Below, in pieces: positions 7,343-14,081 of a DNA stretch of 14,081 nt. This DNA comes from JABMMZ01 sp044368575. Lineage in GTDB: Bacteria > Bacteroidota > Bacteroidia > NS11-12g > UBA955. The translations under genes were made by a program, and so were the position numbers. Positions within the stretch are counted from its first letter, which is position 1, and every line of letters begins with the position of its first letter. Location: the NCBI GenBank assembly GCA_044368575.1, contig JBIPPH010000047.1:1-14081 (forward strand). The letters are read 5' to 3'. The notes under the pieces are model-generated. The model was not told where the DNA came from, searched no databases, and worked only from the letters and a program-made list of their open reading frames with translations.

Positions 7343-8204
7343 ACAAATTTTTTACATACTTTGCTTCGTTAGCCTTATTGGTTTTACTGCTTGTAGCAAT
7401 TTTTCTAAAACAGAATCTGGTTTGCGTTATAAGTTTTTAAAGCGCAGTCAAAATCAAGCCTTGCCAAATCCTGGTCAATATTTACAATGCTATTACAGCA
7501 TTCAAAATTCAGATGATTCTTTGATCTTTAATTTATTCGGACAAACCCCTGATCGTATTTTATTGAGCAGTAGTACCCACAAAGGGGGCGATATTATGGA
7601 AGCCTTGAGCAGTATGGCCGAGGGCGATAGTGCACAGTTCTTAATCAGTGCGGATTCATTCTTTTTAAAGACCCGCGGCGAAATTGTATTGCCATCGTTT
7701 GTACAACCTGGTTCGGATTTGAAATTCACCATCAAGATGGATAGATTTTTAAATAAACGCCAAGTAGACAGTTTAGTGAATGTCGAAAAACTAGCCCGTT
7801 GGAATGTTGAAATCAAAAACATTAATGCCTATGTGCGCAAGAATGGTTTGGTGGTAGACATTGATACTGTTAGCGGCATTCGTTGCCAAGTGCATCAAAA
7901 GGGCGCTGATACCGCTAAACGCATTACTGAAGGTTCAGTGGTTAAATTCCATTTTATTGGTAAATTGATGGATGGCACTGAGTTCTATAATTCATACACA
8001 GCCGGCCAAGCACAAACCGTTAAAGTGCTTAAAACCCAATTTGAACCAATTGGCATGTATGAGATTTTAATGCGCATGAAACAAGGCGAAAAGGCTACTT
8101 TTATTTTGCCTTATGATTTGGCTTTTGGCGCAAGAGGCGTTGAAGGCATGATTCCACCATACGCTACTTTGGTGTATGAAGTTAATATTTTAAACGTACA
8201 ATAA
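7335..8204 (+). CDS. Double-domain FKBP-type lipoprotein with degenerate active sites
   Basis: This is an envelope lipoprotein of the FKBP peptidyl-prolyl isomerase superfamily, probably a folding factor or binding scaffold. The lipoprotein signal is residues 1-20 (GFTAC, lipidated Cys20). A first FKBP-like domain (about 27-137) is barely recognisable, with DSLIFNLFG and GDIMEALSSMAEGDSAQF as remnants. A helical linker at about 140-170 leads to a second, clearer domain (178-288) with VKFHFIGKLMDGTEF, MKQGEKATFILP and IPPYATLVYEV. In that domain several FKBP12 active-site positions are changed: Tyr26 to Phe, Asp37 to Tyr218, Val55-Ile56 to Glu-Pro, Trp59 to Met241 and Tyr82 to Phe264. Prolyl isomerase activity is therefore doubtful and a chaperone-like role is more likely. 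The start overlaps nrnA by 8 bases. The stop shares a base with the next start (TAATG), next to a second, better conserved FKBP gene, so the pair probably arose by duplication. Confidence 0.88.
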   Translation: MGKQIFYILCFVSLIGFTACSNFSKTESGLRYKFLKRSQNQALPNPGQYLQCYYSIQNSDDSLIFNLFGQTPDRILLSSSTHKGGDIMEALSSMAEGDSAQFLISADSFFLKTRGEIVLPSFVQPGSDLKFTIKMDRFLNKRQVDSLVNVEKLARWNVEIKNINAYVRKNGLVVDIDTVSGIRCQVHQKGADTAKRITEGSVVKFHFIGKLMDGTEFYNSYTAGQAQTVKVLKTQFEPIGMYEILMRMKQGEKATFILPYDLAFGARGVEGMIPPYATLVYEVNILNVQ

Positions 8205-9025
8205 TGATGAATACTTTTTTAAAAACCACCTGTTTATTGGCCTTGAGCTTTTGTTTAAGTCAAACTGCGGAAGCTAAAAAAACGCCTAAAGTTAAACCGA
8301 ATGATACCGTTACAACGGCTTCGGGTTTAAGGTATGTTATTACCCAACGCAATCCTACTGGCGAATTAGCCAGCAAGGGCAATAGAGTTACTGCACATTA
8401 CACAGGCACTTTGGTGAATGGCAAAAAATTCGATAGTTCTAAAGACCGCAATCAACCGTTTTCATTTGTGTTAGGCGTTGGTCAGGTCATTAAAGGTTGG
8501 GACGAAGGGTTTTCTGTGCTCAGAAAAGGTGAAAAAGCCACTTTAATTATTCCATCTACTTTGGGCTATGGCGAGCAAGATATGGGCGATATCCCGCCGC
8601 ATTCAACTTTGATTTTTGAAGTGGAGATGTTAGAGATTTTAAAACCAATGCAATACATTCCATTCAGTGGTTTTGGTAAAGACACAGTTACAACGCCTTC
8701 AGGTTTGAAATACATTGTGATTGATAAAGGCATTGATTCAGTTCAAGCCAAAGCAGGTCAAAATGCTGCGGTCTATTACGCAGGTTACTTTACCAATGGC
8801 GATAAATTTGATGGCAACTTTGATCAGTTTGAACCAATCGTATTACCTGTAGTGGGCGCAGGTGTTATCAAAGGCTGGCAAGAAATGTTGCCATTGATGC
8901 ACTTAGGTATGAAAGTGAGAGTTATTATTCCTGGTCATTTAGCTTATGGTGAGAGAGGTTATCCTGGTGTAATTGAACCAAATGCGACTTTGATTTTCGA
9001 TATGTTTTTAAGCGATTTGTTGTAA
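8204..9025 (+). CDS. Periplasmic FKBP-type peptidyl-prolyl isomerase, tandem domains
   Basis: This is an exported prolyl cis-trans isomerase that helps proteins fold in the periplasm. The signal peptide is residues 1-24 (MMNTFLK, hydrophobic core, QTAEA before the lysines), with no lipobox cysteine at the cleavage point. Domain 1 (about 38-146) keeps the FKBP active site: Tyr66 in AHYTG, Phe76-Asp77 in KFDSS, Val95-Ile96, Trp99 in VIKGWDEG, Tyr122 in LGYGE, and IPPHSTLIFEVE. Domain 2 (about 163-273) also keeps most of it: Tyr192, Phe202-Asp203, Val221-Ile222-Trp225 and Tyr248. PPH becomes EPN near its end and an extra stretch (NFDQFEPIVLPVV) replaces the usual bulge. At least domain 1 should be active. 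The gene begins and ends in TAATG overlaps with its neighbours. In contrast to the lipoprotein upstream, this copy appears functional. Confidence 0.92.
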   Translation: MMNTFLKTTCLLALSFCLSQTAEAKKTPKVKPNDTVTTASGLRYVITQRNPTGELASKGNRVTAHYTGTLVNGKKFDSSKDRNQPFSFVLGVGQVIKGWDEGFSVLRKGEKATLIIPSTLGYGEQDMGDIPPHSTLIFEVEMLEILKPMQYIPFSGFGKDTVTTPSGLKYIVIDKGIDSVQAKAGQNAAVYYAGYFTNGDKFDGNFDQFEPIVLPVVGAGVIKGWQEMLPLMHLGMKVRVIIPGHLAYGERGYPGVIEPNATLIFDMFLSDLL

Positions 9026-10077
9026 TGAGAAAACTTTTAATTACCGGTGGAGCTGGTTTTATAGGGTCGCATGTGGTAAGGCGTTTTGTGAAGCAATACC
9101 CTAACGATCAAATTTTCAATTTGGATAAGTTGACCTATGCGGGTAACCTTGAGAATTTAAAAGACATTGATCAGTCTGGCAATTACCATTTTATTAAAGG
9201 CGATATTACCGATACGGCCTTTATTCAAAACTTGTTTGAAACCCATCAGTTTGATGGGGTTATTCATTTAGCGGCTGAATCACATGTTGACCGCTCGATT
9301 AGCAATCCTATGGAGTTTGTGTTAACCAATGTGATAGGTACAGTGAATTTATTGAATGCTGCCAGACAGATTTGGAAGACTGCTGAAGGCAAGCGTTTTT
9401 ATCATGTGAGTACTGATGAGGTGTATGGTCAATTAGGTCATGAAGGCAAGTTTGTAGAAACCACCCCTTACGATCCTAATTCGCCTTACAGTGCTTCAAA
9501 GGCATCGAGCGATCATTTTGTGCGCGCTTATCACCATACTTATGGTTTACCGGTTGTGATTTCAAATTGCAGCAATAATTATGGTTCTCATCATTTCCCT
9601 GAAAAATTAATTCCGTTGATGATCAATAACATTCTTCAGAAAAAACCTTTGCCTGTGTATGGCAAGGGCGAGAATGTGCGCGATTGGTTATTTGTAGAAG
9701 ACCATGCCACTGCCATTGATGTGATTTTTCACCAAGGGCAATTGGGTGATACGTACAATATTGGCGGCAACAATGAGTGGAAAAACATTGACTTAGTGAA
9801 ACACCTTTGCCGCTTAATGGATCAGAAATTAAACAGAGCTGAAGGCGAGTCTGAGCAATTGATTACTTATGTAACAGATAGAGCTGGCCACGATTTCAGA
9901 TACGCGATTGACTCAAGTAAGTTGATGTCGGAATTGCATTGGAAGCCTTCTGTAACCTTCGAACAAGGTCTTGAAAAAACAGTGGATTGGTATTTGGCCA
10001 ATCAAGAGTGGTTGAACCACGTTACCAGTGGCGCCTACCAACAATATTATCAAAACATGTATAGCAACAGATCATGA
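9025..10077 (+). CDS. rmlB: dTDP-glucose 4,6-dehydratase
   Basis: This cytoplasmic enzyme is an extended short-chain dehydrogenase with tightly bound NAD+. It converts dTDP-glucose to dTDP-4-keto-6-deoxyglucose, the second step of the dTDP-rhamnose and related deoxy-sugar routes. The NAD-binding motif GGAGFIGSH lies at 8-16. HLAAESHVDRSI (81-92) is a strong family signature. The catalytic residues are Thr130-Asp131-Glu132 in STDEVYG and the Tyr155/Lys159 pair in YSASK. NCSNNYG (181-187) and RDWLFVEDH (219-227) shape the nucleotide-sugar site. The length of 350 residues is typical. The start overlaps the FKBP stop by one base (TAATG), and the stop overlaps the rmlA start (ATGA). Its product feeds the glycan that the Wza/Wzc pair downstream exports. 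The next enzymes (rmlC, rmlD or alternatives) are not in the window. Confidence 0.97.
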   Translation: MRKLLITGGAGFIGSHVVRRFVKQYPNDQIFNLDKLTYAGNLENLKDIDQSGNYHFIKGDITDTAFIQNLFETHQFDGVIHLAAESHVDRSISNPMEFVLTNVIGTVNLLNAARQIWKTAEGKRFYHVSTDEVYGQLGHEGKFVETTPYDPNSPYSASKASSDHFVRAYHHTYGLPVVISNCSNNYGSHHFPEKLIPLMINNILQKKPLPVYGKGENVRDWLFVEDHATAIDVIFHQGQLGDTYNIGGNNEWKNIDLVKHLCRLMDQKLNRAEGESEQLITYVTDRAGHDFRYAIDSSKLMSELHWKPSVTFEQGLEKTVDWYLANQEWLNHVTSGAYQQYYQNMYSNRS

Positions 10078-10943
10078 AAGGTATCATATTAGCCGGCGGA
10101 AGCGGCACACGTTTACACCCTTTAACTTTGGCCGTTAGCAAGCAGTTAATGCCAGTTTATGACAAGCCTATGGTGTATTATCCTTTGTCTATTTTGATGA
10201 TGGCAGGGATACGCGAAATTTTAATCATTTCGACTCCGCATGACTTGCCTCATTTTAAAAAGTTATTGGGCGATGGCCAAAACTTAGGGTGTCGTTTTGA
10301 GTATGCCGAGCAAGCTGTTCCGAATGGTTTGGCGCAAGCTTTTGTAATTGGCAAGGAGTTCATTGGCGACGATAAAGTGGCTTTAATTTTAGGCGATAAT
10401 ATTTTCTTTGGGGCGAGCTTGCAAAAATTATTGCAAAGCAACAACGATCCTCAAGGAGGAGTTATTTACGCTTACCATGTGAGCGATCCTGAACGCTATG
10501 GTGTGGTAGACTTTGACGAACAAAATCAAGTTTTGAGTATTGAAGAAAAACCGACCCATCCTAAATCCAATTACGCAGTACCTGGTTTATATTTTTACGA
10601 CAATCAGGTGGTGCAAATTGCCGAAGAGTTACAACCATCTGCACGTGGAGAATATGAGATCACAGATGTGAACAAGGAATACTTAAAACGCGGACAATTA
10701 AAAGTGGGTATTTTGGAGCGCGGTACTGCCTGGCTTGATACGGGCACCTTTGCTAGTTTAATGCAAGCTGGTCAATTTGTACAAGTGATTGAAGAAAGAC
10801 AAGGCTTAAAGATTGGTAGTATTGAAGAGGTGGCTTGGCGCATGGGTTACATCAACGACGAGCAATTAAAAGCTTTGGCTTTACCATTAACCAAGAGTGG
10901 TTATGGCACATATTTACTAGGACTAATTAAACATGAAAAATAA
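10074..10943 (+). CDS. rmlA: Glucose-1-phosphate thymidylyltransferase
   Basis: This cytoplasmic nucleotidyltransferase makes dTDP-glucose from dTTP and glucose-1-phosphate, supplying the substrate of RmlB encoded immediately upstream. The nucleotide-binding loop LAGGSGTRLHPLT occupies 6-18, followed by SKQLMPVYDKPM (22-33). The metal-binding aspartate is Asp108 in ILGDNIFFG. EEKP (158-161), GLYFYD (171-176) and AWLDTGT (219-225) complete the sugar-phosphate site. The length of 289 residues is standard for the short RmlA type. RmlA enzymes are usually feedback-inhibited by dTDP-rhamnose, but whether that holds here cannot be judged. The gene overlaps rmlB by four bases and the export lipoprotein by 11 bases, which implies translational coupling. 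The order rmlB-rmlA is the reverse of the biochemical steps. Confidence 0.97.
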   Translation: MKGIILAGGSGTRLHPLTLAVSKQLMPVYDKPMVYYPLSILMMAGIREILIISTPHDLPHFKKLLGDGQNLGCRFEYAEQAVPNGLAQAFVIGKEFIGDDKVALILGDNIFFGASLQKLLQSNNDPQGGVIYAYHVSDPERYGVVDFDEQNQVLSIEEKPTHPKSNYAVPGLYFYDNQVVQIAEELQPSARGEYEITDVNKEYLKRGQLKVGILERGTAWLDTGTFASLMQAGQFVQVIEERQGLKIGSIEEVAWRMGYINDEQLKALALPLTKSGYGTYLLGLIKHEK

Positions 10944-11706
10944 ACTTTTTATATTGGCCATAGGGGCTATACTGCTGCTTCAGAGTTGTAGTTCTTACCG
11001 TTCCAATATTATTTTACAGACCAAGCCAGAAGACTTGAATTGGCAACAAACTTTTGAGAAAGTGGTGGTTGAAAACCCGATTAAATTGGGCGACAAAATT
11101 CAGTTCTCAGTGTTTACCAACCAAGGGGAATCTATTATTGATCCGAGTGGCAATATGGTGACGGCTAAAAATTTTGGTGATGCCAATAACAATACCGTTG
11201 ACAAGCCAACTTATGATGTGTTAGAGAGTGGCTTTTGTCATTTCCCTTTAGTAGGTAAGGTGTCTGTTTTGGGCTTAAAGACTTCGCAATTGGATTCTGT
11301 CTTATCGGCTAAATACGAACAGTTTTACAACGGCGTATATGTCTTGTCTAAAGTGGTGAATAAAAAGATAGTGATATTGGGTGGTGCCGGCAGTAAAATC
11401 ATTCCGTATACGACCAATATGACTTTGTTAGAGGCCATTGCTTTATATGGTGGCCTAGACGATCAATCTAAAGGCTATAACATACGTGTTGTACGTGGTG
11501 ATTTAAAACAACCTGAAGTCAAAGTGGTGAATTTAAAAACCATTGCAGACATGAAACAATCTATTGTGAATTTAAGACCTGACGATGTGGTATACATTGA
11601 ACCTATTCGTCGTCCGGGCACTGAAGCCTTTAGAGACAACCTATACATTTTTAATATCATTCAAGTGATTACAACTTTGAGTGTTTTAATTTATACCTTA
11701 AAATAA
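10933..11706 (+). CDS. Wza-like polysaccharide export lipoprotein
   Basis: This is an outer-membrane lipoprotein expected to form the exit channel for a capsular or extracellular polysaccharide. The signal is residues 1-19 (ILLLQSC, lipidated Cys19). A poly-export domain spans about 45-140 (IKLGDKIQFSVF, then FPLVGKVSVLGLKTSQLDSVLSAKY). An SLBB-type domain follows at about 144-225 (KIVILGGAGSKIIPYTTNMTLLEAIALYGG and LRPDDVVYIEP). A single hydrophobic helix closes the protein (about 237-255, LYIFNIIQVITTLSVLIYTL); in Wza such C-terminal helices line the outer-membrane pore. At 257 residues it is the short form usual in Bacteroidota, shorter than E. coli Wza. The start lies 11 bases inside rmlA, and the Wzc-like gene begins 2 bases after the stop, so the two export partners are coupled. 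Confidence 0.92.
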   Translation: MKNKLFILAIGAILLLQSCSSYRSNIILQTKPEDLNWQQTFEKVVVENPIKLGDKIQFSVFTNQGESIIDPSGNMVTAKNFGDANNNTVDKPTYDVLESGFCHFPLVGKVSVLGLKTSQLDSVLSAKYEQFYNGVYVLSKVVNKKIVILGGAGSKIIPYTTNMTLLEAIALYGGLDDQSKGYNIRVVRGDLKQPEVKVVNLKTIADMKQSIVNLRPDDVVYIEPIRRPGTEAFRDNLYIFNIIQVITTLSVLIYTLK

Positions 11707-11708
11707 CC

Positions 11709-14081
11709 ATGCTGGATTTCGATCATGAAGAGGCACCAATTAGTCAACGTCAACAACAGGCGGCCGCGGGGTTTTCTTCTGAAAAATTTTTATTGATTTT
11801 TAAACGGTATTGGTACTGGGTGCCATTGTCGTTTTTGTTGTCAGCCTTTGGGGCCTATAGCTATTTAAAGTATAGCAAACCAACTTACCAGGCGAGTTCT
11901 TTGATCCGTTTAGAGGTTCAAAAAGAAGCCAGTAATTTAGGCATTACCCAAATTCAGGCCATGCCGGTTGATAATTTGGAAGGCGAGTTGGAGTTGATCC
12001 GTTCACAACGAGTGGCACAGCATGTGATCAATACCATTGATTTGCAAATTTCATATTTCCGAGAGGGGAATATCCTGACCACTGAGTTGTATCAATCTTG
12101 TCCGTTTAAGATTCAGATTTTAAGCGATCCAAAATACACCCCTTATGACATCATGCACAAGCTGAAATTTATTTCGGCTTATGAGTATAAGTTAGACAAT
12201 GGTAAGGTTTATAAAGTGGGCGATAAAGTGCAGATCAACAATTTTGTTTTTAGTGTACAATGGACGGATGTTGTTGAGCAAGACATTGATGGCATAGAGT
12301 ACTTGTTTGTGGTTAATTCTAATGGCGCTTTATTGAGCTATTTGCACGATAATTTGGTGGTGGAAGCCAATAGCACTGAGGCCAGAACTTTGTCTATTGC
12401 GTTTAAAGATTTTAACCGTTTAAAAGCTACAGATATTGTAAATGCCTATGACTCTGTTTACTTTAATCAATCGATTGAAAAGAAACAAAAGAGCCACGAA
12501 CAGACTTTACAATTCATTAAGACCCAAATTGAAGAGACTGCTTTGAAATTAGAAGGGTATGAAAAAGATCTTGAGACCTTTGTTAAGCAGAATGGGGCTT
12601 TAGCACCAAACGATGAATTGATTGGAATAGTCAAAGAGGTTGACGAATTAGAGAAGTCTAAACAGGCTTACGGCAAGTTGTTGAAGTCTTACAGTGATGT
12701 TTTGCGTTTTGTGCAGTCAGATGCGTCTGAAGAGAATATTGTGCCTTTGGTGTTTGGCATGGATAATTTGCAAGTGGCCGATGCCATTAACAAGTTGAAT
12801 GAGTTGTACAAGCAACGCGAGTTGTTGAAGTTGTCAAGCAAAGAGTCGACTACGCCTTTTAAGAAGTTAGAATTAGAGATTTCTATTGTGAAGTCTCAGT
12901 TGTTGAATTTTGTGTCTGAAGCTAAGCGTGCGGTTTCTGAACAGAATGCTGAGACCAATAACGAGATTGCCAAGTTGAACAGCCAGTTTTCTGGTTTGCC
13001 AGACAAAGAGACGGAGTTAAACCGTTTGAAGCGTTTTAATACTTTGTATGAGAAGTATTATTTGGATTTGATTGAGAAGCAGATTGAGTATCAGATTTCA
13101 AAGGCTGGTACTGTGCCTGAGTTTACAGTCTTGTCTGAAGCTTATGCGCCTTTAGAGCCGATTTCGCCTAAGAAGAATAAGGTTTGGGCTTTGTTTTTGA
13201 TTTTAGGAGTTGTGCCGGTTGGCATGTTTTTGTTGATCAAATACTTCTTAATGGATGTAATTTATTCTCAAAAACAATTGCAAGATCTTTTGAAAGCGCC
13301 TTTGCTGGGTGCTATTCCGTCTTACAATAAAAAGATGCCGGTTTCGACCTTGGTGGTTGATAAGAATCCTAAGTCTTCTATTAGTGAGGCTTTGAGAACT
13401 ATCCGCACGAATTCTGATTTTATGTTGCCTAAAAAAGACAAGCAATTGTTTGGGGTAACGTCAACGATTAGTGGAGAGGGTAAGACCTTTTTTGCAATCA
13501 ATTACGCGGCCATTATTGCCTTAACTGGCAAGCGTGTGGTGGTGTTGGATTTAGATATGCGTAAGCCTAAAATCCACGTTGGTTTTAATGTGGAGAATAA
13601 GATAGGTATGAGCTCTTTATTGAGTGGCATGAATCAGTGGACCGATGCCATTAAGCAGTCGCCTTTGAAGGGTTTAGATTTTATAACGGCTGGTCCTATT
13701 CCGCCTAATCCGAATGAGTTGTTGTTGAAGCCTGAGTTTGATGCTTTGATTGATGAGTTGTTTAAGCATTATGATGTGATTATGGCCGATAATCCGCCTA
13801 TTGGTTTGGTAACGGATGCGAGTACTGTGTTTAAGCGTTGTGATTTGTCTATTTATGTGGTGCGTTCTGGGTATTCTAAGGAGCACGTGATTCAAAATAT
13901 TAACCAGTTGTATTCGAGTAAGAACTACACGAATTTGTCTGTGGTGATTAACGATGTGAATAAGGCGAATACTTATGGTCATAAATATGGTTACGGCTAT
14001 GGTTATGGCTATGGTTATGGCTACTACGACGATGAGCACGAACAGTTGAATTGGTGGCAAAAACTTTGGACTAAGAAAGCA
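11709..14081 (+). CDS. Wzc-like chain-length regulator / BY-kinase, 3' end beyond window
   Basis: This inner-membrane polysaccharide co-polymerase with a cytoplasmic tyrosine autokinase domain controls polymer length and works with the Wza-like channel upstream. The ATG at 11709 opens a frame of 791 codons with no stop before the window ends. Membrane helices lie at about 35-53 and 492-514. Between them is a long periplasmic part with coiled-coil character (about 250-450, rich in Lys/Glu/Leu). A proline-rich APLEPISPKK precedes the second helix, as in Wzz proteins. The kinase domain has Walker A SGEGKT (Lys592), Walker A' VVVLDLDMRKP (Asp614, Asp616) and Walker B DVIMADNPPIGLVTDA (Asp694). 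A tyrosine cluster of nine (756-773, mostly Tyr-Gly repeats) is the expected autophosphorylation tail. The last residues read QLNWWQKLWTKKA, so the true end is probably close. No phosphatase partner (Wzb type) is seen. In its second half AAG, GAG and TTG dominate Lys, Glu and Leu codons. Confidence 0.94.
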   Translation, partial: MLDFDHEEAPISQRQQQAAAGFSSEKFLLIFKRYWYWVPLSFLLSAFGAYSYLKYSKPTYQASSLIRLEVQKEASNLGITQIQAMPVDNLEGELELIRSQRVAQHVINTIDLQISYFREGNILTTELYQSCPFKIQILSDPKYTPYDIMHKLKFISAYEYKLDNGKVYKVGDKVQINNFVFSVQWTDVVEQDIDGIEYLFVVNSNGALLSYLHDNLVVEANSTEARTLSIAFKDFNRLKATDIVNAYDSVYFNQSIEKKQKSHEQTLQFIKTQIEETALKLEGYEKDLETFVKQNGALAPNDELIGIVKEVDELEKSKQAYGKLLKSYSDVLRFVQSDASEENIVPLVFGMDNLQVADAINKLNELYKQRELLKLSSKESTTPFKKLELEISIVKSQLLNFVSEAKRAVSEQNAETNNEIAKLNSQFSGLPDKETELNRLKRFNTLYEKYYLDLIEKQIEYQISKAGTVPEFTVLSEAYAPLEPISPKKNKVWALFLILGVVPVGMFLLIKYFLMDVIYSQKQLQDLLKAPLLGAIPSYNKKMPVSTLVVDKNPKSSISEALRTIRTNSDFMLPKKDKQLFGVTSTISGEGKTFFAINYAAIIALTGKRVVVLDLDMRKPKIHVGFNVENKIGMSSLLSGMNQWTDAIKQSPLKGLDFITAGPIPPNPNELLLKPEFDALIDELFKHYDVIMADNPPIGLVTDASTVFKRCDLSIYVVRSGYSKEHVIQNINQLYSSKNYTNLSVVINDVNKANTYGHKYGYGYGYGYGYGYYDDEHEQLNWWQKLWTKKA
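13986..14021 (+). repeat. In-frame 12-base tandem repeat encoding the Tyr-Gly tail
   Basis: Three near-identical copies of TATGGTTATGGC sit in tandem; the first copy has TAC and GGC variants of the same codons. They encode six consecutive Tyr-Gly pairs in the Wzc-like kinase tail. Copy number change by replication slippage would add or remove four residues (two tyrosines) without breaking the frame. Confidence 0.85.

Noticed and set aside
7502..7822. Minus-strand open frame of 106 codons
   Set aside because: It is fully opposite the FKBP lipoprotein gene, with no recognisable domain and no promoter seen.
10250..11660. Short minus-strand open frames at 10250-10444 and 11475-11660
   Set aside because: They are antisense to rmlA and the Wza-like gene, with low-complexity or meaningless translations.
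13986..14021. CRISPR-like or mobile repeat
   Set aside because: The 12-base units are contiguous without spacers and encode the expected Tyr-Gly tail of a BY-kinase.
13248..14060. Minus-strand open frames at 13248-13445 and 13674-14060
   Set aside because: They are antisense to the Wzc-like kinase. The second has a repetitive Ile/Thr/Val stretch that is just the reverse of the Tyr-Gly repeat, while the plus-strand frame carries all Walker motifs.

Overview
The window looks like a chromosomal segment of a Bacteroidota species. The sequence evidence is a C-terminal type IX secretion (T9SS) sorting domain, HmuY-family proteins paired with a TonB-dependent receptor, AT-rich starts without a convincing Shine-Dalgarno sequence, TAnnTTTG-type -7 promoter elements, and a Bacteroidota-style short Wza plus Wzc pair. 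I cannot place it below phylum. All genes lie on the + strand, and no intergenic stretch exceeds about 130 bases. No RNA gene, insertion sequence, integrase or CRISPR array was seen.

Region 1 (1-1766) is a two-component system. A membrane sensor histidine kinase is cut by the left edge. It is followed 7 bases later by an intact OmpR-family response regulator.

Region 2 (1767-6195) is a heme-uptake-like surface operon. A short promoter region full of small dyads precedes a secreted HmuY-like protein with a T9SS sorting domain, a HmuR-like TonB-dependent receptor carrying the FRAP / His / NPDL signature of heme receptors, and a second HmuY-like protein that is a lipoprotein. The two HmuY-like proteins share motifs and flank the receptor. 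No inner-membrane heme transporter is present here. The neighbouring two-component system could regulate this operon, but that is inference.

Region 3 (6196-14081) starts with a 127-base promoter region and continues as one tightly packed run: an NrnA-type DHH phosphoesterase, two tandem FKBP-type proteins (one lipoprotein, one periplasmic, each with two FKBP domains), dTDP-glucose 4,6-dehydratase (rmlB), glucose-1-phosphate thymidylyltransferase (rmlA), a Wza-like export lipoprotein, and a Wzc-like chain-length regulator/tyrosine autokinase that is still open at the right edge. Neighbouring genes overlap by 1-11 bases or are 2 bases apart, so they are probably co-transcribed. The last four genes supply an activated 6-deoxy-sugar precursor and the envelope-spanning export machinery for a surface polysaccharide. 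The FKBP and phosphoesterase genes are probably housekeeping or envelope folding functions riding on the same transcript. An extracellular polysaccharide cluster probably continues to the right of the window.
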